In this document: in pieces, positions 59,974 through 63,301 of the stretch
Numbering within the stretch: the first letter of the stretch is position 1
How the letters are laid out: each line of letters starts with the position of its first letter
Assembly: GCA_903868035.1 (NCBI GenBank)
Contig: CAIPTQ010000398.1
Location: 1-63,301, forward strand
Length of the DNA stretch: 63,301 bases
Source: an uncultured Phycisphaerales bacterium
GTDB lineage: Bacteria; Planctomycetota; Phycisphaerae; WQYP01
Reading direction: 5' to 3'
Position numbers and translations under genes: made by a program
Notes under the pieces: model-generated
Seen by the model: the letters and a program-made list of their open reading frames with translations, nothing else
Told to the model about the DNA's origin: nothing
The model's database searches: none

Positions 59974-60583
59974 CCTCTGTTTCATTTCGGGACTGTTTTT
60001 GACCCAGCGCGCCCCTGATTGCGCCCCTACATGCAGGATCGTCGATATGAGCGCCCAGCGCCGAACCGCCTACAAGCCGATTTGCGGCGCCCGCGCCGCC
60101 GGTGGACCGATCCCCCATCCCCGCGCCCAGCGTGGCAATGGGCCTTGACGGTGCAAGCCCCGCCCCCGTTGCCGCCGGTGCGTCATCGGTGCCGGTACGA
60201 AGAGCGCCAGCGGCCTCTGGCATGCCGTAATCGGGCAATTGAGCGATACCTGCCGCCTCATCGCCCAGGCGCAGGTGCGTGTATTTGTCCATCGTCAAGG
60301 CAATCGTGGAATGCCGGGCCAGCGCCTGCATCGTTTTCGGATTTACCCCCGCCGCCCCCAGTGACGAAATGAACGTGTGCCGCAAGGCGTGAATGTCCGC
60401 TACCTTGTCGCCGGCATCCTTGTACGGCACGCCCGCCGCCGCCAAGTCGGCCTTGTAGGCGTCCAGCATCCGCCAGCGGTCGGGGACGTTGAATAGCCGC
60501 GCAGCCGGGGCCTTGTGTGCGCCATGCTCCGCCAGTGCCGCCGCCAACTCCCACGTCCCAGCGGATCGGCTCTCCGCTCTCAT

Positions 60584-61053
60584 GCACCGATCCGGGAAAC
60601 ACTGTCTGCGCCCCGTCGGCGCGATACTCCACGATCACAGACTTCTCAGCGGCTTCATGCCGGGTTGTCGGCTGCGGATTCCGCACCTTGTACAGCCAAT
60701 GGCTTCGGGGCTTTCCGCCACCCTGTCCCGGCGGCTTCAATCCTCGCTCCCACCGTCACAAGTGGGTTCACCCCTGTCCGGTCCCATTAGTTCAAGCACC
60801 ACCACGCCCGCCGCTTTCCCGCAATACCGGCAGCGCAGGCCGTCATCGGTAAGCCCAAGGCGCCCAAGGTCATTGGGTTTAATCCGCCGGTGGCGCCAAG
60901 TGGGTCTTGAGGCGGGTTGCTGATATCGGGGGCGGGGGTACAATGCCCCCGGTTCGCCCAAGGGCGGTCCTTGGGCAGCAGTTCAACCCCGGAGCGGCGT
61001 TTGCCAGCGGGCAAAAGCAGTCCAGGAAGCTGGAGGCTGTCGTGAGTGGCCGG
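60584..61053. other. 470-nt gap without a supported gene
   Basis: Between the integrase remnant and the secreted protein at 61054. Several short frames exist on both strands (one with CRYCGK, a zinc-like pair), but none shows a family or a good ribosome site. It is likely residue of the mobile element that carried the integrase. Confidence 0.5.
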
Positions 61054-61965
61054 TCAGAACTTCTCCAAACCTCCCCCGCCCCCCAAACCCTCCACCCTGA
61101 GCATGGCGCGCTCATCCGCAATAATCAAATTTCCTATCACTGAGGCGGCACCGGCGGTCGCTTCCTTGCGGAACTGATCGACCTGGGTGCGGTCTTCCAT
61201 ATTGGGCAGGAGGAACTGGCGGTCGAGAATGGTGATGGCGTCGGAGGTGTTGGCCATCGTGGTGACGTTGAAGTAGGACTTGGCGCAGGCCAGTGCCGCC
61301 GGGTAGTCCTTCATGGCGTTGAACGTGGTGATGCGCTGCTTGAGCAGCGAGTCGGTGATGGCCGGCGTGGCCGGGCAGGCGGCGACGGCCAAGGCAAAGA
61401 GTTGGGCGATTTCCTTATGCTTCTTGACCGGCGCGAGTGCCGGCACCAGCGAAATGCGAAACTCGTCGGCCGTGGCTTCCGTGTCGCGCTCCAGGCCCTC
61501 CTGGGCGGCGGCCAGGGCTTCCTGAGGCTTGTCAAGCTGCATCAGCGACATGGCCTCCAGGGCGAAGGCATAGCCGTACTTGGCGCTGTTGGCCTCCAGC
61601 TTGTACTTCTTCGAGAGCTCGATCAATTCCAGCGTCTCGGTGGCGTGGTCGGCCAGCGGCATGATCAGCGGGCGGCTGTTCCAAAAGGCGGTCTCGGCGG
61701 CCTTGGCGTCCTCGGCGAACCACGCCTTATAAGCGGCGAGCGCCTGGGTGATCTGGGCCTTGGTGCCGGACTTGAGCTGCGTTTCCAGGACCGTGCGCCG
61801 CGCGGTGGCGGCGGCTTGGGCGGTGGTGGGCGCGGCGGCGGGTTTGGCGGGGGTGGCCGGCGGTTTGGCGGGGGTGGCGGGGCGTGCGGCGGCTTGGGCG
61901 AAGGCGGCGGCGTCAAGGACCAGCAGGCACGCGGCGGCGAGAAGGGGTAGGAGGCGGGTTTTCAT
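61054..61965 (-). CDS. Secreted helical-repeat (TPR-like) protein
   Basis: A 303-aa protein. Signal peptide (LPLLAAACLLVLDAAAFAQ), a proline/alanine-rich stretch with PATPAKP repeats, then about 230 residues of helices in pairs (YGYAFALEAMSLMQLDKPQE, ALAAAQEGLERDTEATADEF, KDYPAALACAKSYFNV), like tetratricopeptide repeats. No family recognised. AAAGGAG precedes ATG 61965. A short fragment of a second copy of the gene lies upstream at 62076-62119. Confidence 0.6.
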   Translation of the reverse strand: MKTRLLPLLAAACLLVLDAAAFAQAAARPATPAKPPATPAKPAAAPTTAQAAATARRTVLETQLKSGTKAQITQALAAYKAWFAEDAKAAETAFWNSRPLIMPLADHATETLELIELSKKYKLEANSAKYGYAFALEAMSLMQLDKPQEALAAAQEGLERDTEATADEFRISLVPALAPVKKHKEIAQLFALAVAACPATPAITDSLLKQRITTFNAMKDYPAALACAKSYFNVTTMANTSDAITILDRQFLLPNMEDRTQVDQFRKEATAGAASVIGNLIIADERAMLRVEGLGGGGGLEKF

Positions 61966-62075
61966 GGGACTCCTTTGGGTTCTGGATGAAGTGATATGGA
62001 AATATCGTCGGGCCTCATCATGACAACAATCTCTACACATCCGCGGCGGATGGCGCACTGTGTTCTTCCGGCATG

Positions 62076-62119
62076 GGCATGATCAGGGTGCGGCTGGTCC
62101 AAAAGGCAGTCTCGGCAGC
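62076..62119 (-). repeat. Fragment duplicated from the neighbouring gene
   Basis: The 44 nt match 61658-61701 inside the gene at 61054 with about six changes and a 1-nt gap. Translated on the minus strand they give AAETAFWTSRTLIMPM against AAETAFWNSRPLIMPL in the gene. No start or other homologous part is present, so it is a remnant of a lost tandem copy. Confidence 0.75.
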
Positions 62120-62156
62120 AATAGTGTACAGCATCTTTTTACAGCATCATGGATGA

Positions 62157-63125
62157 CTATTTTTGTGTTGCCGGGCTTTTGGCGGCAGCTGTTCTGAGTT
62201 TCGCGACAAACTCGCTCAATTTCTGATCCTGCTCAATGGTGAGGGACACTTTCGCGGGAACGGTGCGCAGTTTCTCGAGAAGGTCAGCGAATTTGCTGGC
62301 ATCGGCGGGGGATGGGTCAATGGGATTGGGCAGTGTGATTTCATATTCGCCCCCACGATTGTGGATCTTATAGCGGCTGGTCAGGAGGCCATTGATTAGA
62401 TTAGGGGCTTCCTTTTCGTCTGTGACCGATGCATAGCGTTCGATGAAGTATTGGAGCGTCAGATACCGGTTGCGATAGGTTAGGAGGTCCACAATGGTGC
62501 CGTACACTTTATATTTCTTGTACAAGTCTATGCTCTCCGGCGTGGCATGGGCGGCCAAGGCTTGGAGAATATATCCCTTGGTCGTTTCTATCAGATCCGT
62601 TTGCGACAGAGTCTTACTGTAAACATCCATTACCGCGGCATCGGGCGCCCGCAGATACTGTGCGGCATCGTACAGCAGATACGGCCATCGTCCCCCCTCC
62701 CGCCGATTGTAGGGCGTCTGTCCCGCCAGCCACACAAAGGTGGAATTGGCCCGGCTGGGCTGGGCCTCACACACCGCCACTAGTGCCGCGCCGTACCAAG
62801 GGAGCGCATAGGAAATCGTAACGTTGCCCATATCTAATCCCGGCGGGCCGATTTCCAGCACTTTGATTCGCCCTGGATCCACGAGCACTTCGCGCAGTGC
62901 TTTCCATGCCTCATCGTTGGATGACTGCGCCACCACCCGAATCGCCTCCACAAGTTGTTTCGGGTCCGCCGTCGTCCGAAGTAGCGCGACAGCCGCAGCC
63001 ACGGCCGCTTCCGATGGAACGCTCGCCGCCGGGCGCGAGGACGACGCCGATTGGGCATGCAACATACAACTCATCCCGACGAACACGCCCATTGCCAACA
63101 ACCTACAAATGTTCCTAAACATCAT
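62157..63125 (-). CDS. Secreted hypothetical protein with helical repeats
   Basis: A 322-aa protein. Signal peptide (LLAMGVFVGMSCMLHAQ), then helices in HEAT-like arrangement (AAVALLRTTADPKQLVEAIR, VVAQSSNDEAWKALREVL), and a central part with WPYLLYDAAQYLRAPDAAVM. No family recognised. Two adjacent start codons (63125 and 63122). The promoter is just upstream. A C-terminal coiled segment (SLTIEQDQKLSEFVAKLRTA) ends it. Confidence 0.6.
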   Translation of the reverse strand: MMFRNICRLLAMGVFVGMSCMLHAQSASSSRPAASVPSEAAVAAAVALLRTTADPKQLVEAIRVVAQSSNDEAWKALREVLVDPGRIKVLEIGPPGLDMGNVTISYALPWYGAALVAVCEAQPSRANSTFVWLAGQTPYNRREGGRWPYLLYDAAQYLRAPDAAVMDVYSKTLSQTDLIETTKGYILQALAAHATPESIDLYKKYKVYGTIVDLLTYRNRYLTLQYFIERYASVTDEKEAPNLINGLLTSRYKIHNRGGEYEITLPNPIDPSPADASKFADLLEKLRTVPAKVSLTIEQDQKLSEFVAKLRTAAAKSPATQK

Positions 63126-63161
63126 TAGTCTCCATTTTAACCCAAGTGGCGAACAAGTCCG

Positions 63162-63167
63162 ATTATA
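63162..63167 (-). promoter_or_regulatory. Extended -10 promoter of the gene at 62157
   Basis: Minus strand TGGTATAAT: TG one base before TATAAT (63167-63162). The -35 is weak. The leader would be about 30 nt. The promoter lies directly after the stop of the upstream gene. Confidence 0.55.
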
Positions 63168-63173
63168 CCACGA

Positions 63174-63301
63174 TCACAGTCCAACTTGACGGGCAATCTC
63201 CGCCTGCAGGCGATCAATGTCAATTCCTGCGCCAACGGCAGGGTTCATCTCGTTCTGCGTCTGGCTGTTGGGGGCACCCACAGAAACATCGATCGGCAAA
63301 A
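63174..63301 (-). CDS. C-terminal end of an unidentified gene (partial)
   Basis: The minus-strand frame open to the window edge ends at a TGA at 63176-63174. The last 40 residues read VGAPNSQTQNEMNPAVGAGI then DIDRLQAEIARQVGL. The frame looks coding (no bias of a shadow), but no family can be given from this fragment. The gene starts beyond the window. Confidence 0.5.
   Translation of the reverse strand, partial: LPIDVSVGAPNSQTQNEMNPAVGAGIDIDRLQAEIARQVGL

Larger units (their letters stand above)
59804..60583 (-). pseudogene. Tyrosine integrase remnant next to tRNA-Ala
   Basis: The reading frame contains the C-terminal catalytic part of a tyrosine recombinase: DIHALRHTFISSLGAAGVNP, then QALARHSTIALTMDKYTHLR. 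These hold the HxLRH box, the second His and the Tyr nucleophile. The frame begins in the middle of a catalytic domain (ELAAALAEHGAHKAP, RLFNVPDRW); no N-terminal or core-binding domain is found upstream, where frames have other sequence. The end runs through the tRNA-Ala gene, so its natural stop is unknown. It is a fragment, presumably of a mobile element that used tRNA-Ala as its attachment site. Confidence 0.75.

Overview
The window looks like a piece of a GC-rich Planctomycetota chromosome, possibly of the Phycisphaerae type. The evidence is a prepilin-type protein of the planctomycete GX(F/L)TLIELL kind, a DUF2617-like protein, a secreted HExxH protein of the DUF1570 kind, a VPLP-type sorting tail, several polysaccharide-degrading enzymes, and REP-like palindromes with their own Y1 transposases. 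This is inference from protein character; no marker rRNA is present.

Layout. 1-10.7 kb: a Mu-like transposable element with divergent repressor and Cro-like genes around a 16-bp palindrome, a DDE transposase (MuA-like), an AAA+ activator (MuB-like), two tandem paralogous small genes, a GemA/gp16-like gene, and a run of small accessory genes including a helical tape-measure-like protein and a zinc-ribbon protein. No capsid, portal or terminase large subunit is visible. 10.9-36.6 kb: host genes. These are a pectate lyase, recO, flgM, a GH3 glycosidase, a broken AAA/DUF4143 ATPase, DUF2617-like, rseP, dxr, lgt, phoU, polX, dapB, a peptide-binding protein, rpsA-like, vapBC, a VWA protein and yebC. 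Two different REP/Y1-transposase units interrupt this stretch: one between phoU and polX, one between the peptide-binding protein and rpsA.

36.8-43.8 kb: an oligogalacturonate lyase (PL22) and a GH97 enzyme, which with the pectate lyase and GH3 suggest growth on plant or algal polysaccharide; two multipass membrane proteins; a small ribosomal-protein group (bTHX, bS21, bL34), of which bTHX (33 aa) and bL34 (44 aa) are very short; and a DUF2294 protein. 43.9-52.3 kb: a stress/envelope island. Four copies of one structured RNA, each with its own promoter and an intrinsic terminator, stand in front of four unrelated genes (a 77-aa protein, a YXWGXW-type lipoprotein, a DUF3494 ice-binding-like protein, a DUF2294 protein). 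The last leads a run of small stress-type genes (DUF2934, DUF3309, SYLF/YSC84, DUF3185, a HicA-like/release-factor-like fusion). A higBA toxin-antitoxin cassette sits between two direct repeats in the same island.

52.3-63.3 kb: a three-gene pseudopilin/LamG operon, a GT39/ArnT-like membrane glycosyltransferase, a MoxR ATPase with a repetitive N-terminal arm, a DUF1559-like prepilin, tRNA-Ala(TGC) with an integrase remnant next to it, two secreted proteins of unknown function, and the end of a further gene.

The most promising novel item is the four-copy promoter-RNA-terminator element. Others are the two self-flanked REP transposases, heptanucleotide tandem repeats found both between and inside genes, and a recurring promoter layout (-10 box, 6 nt, ATG) that predicts leaderless transcripts.
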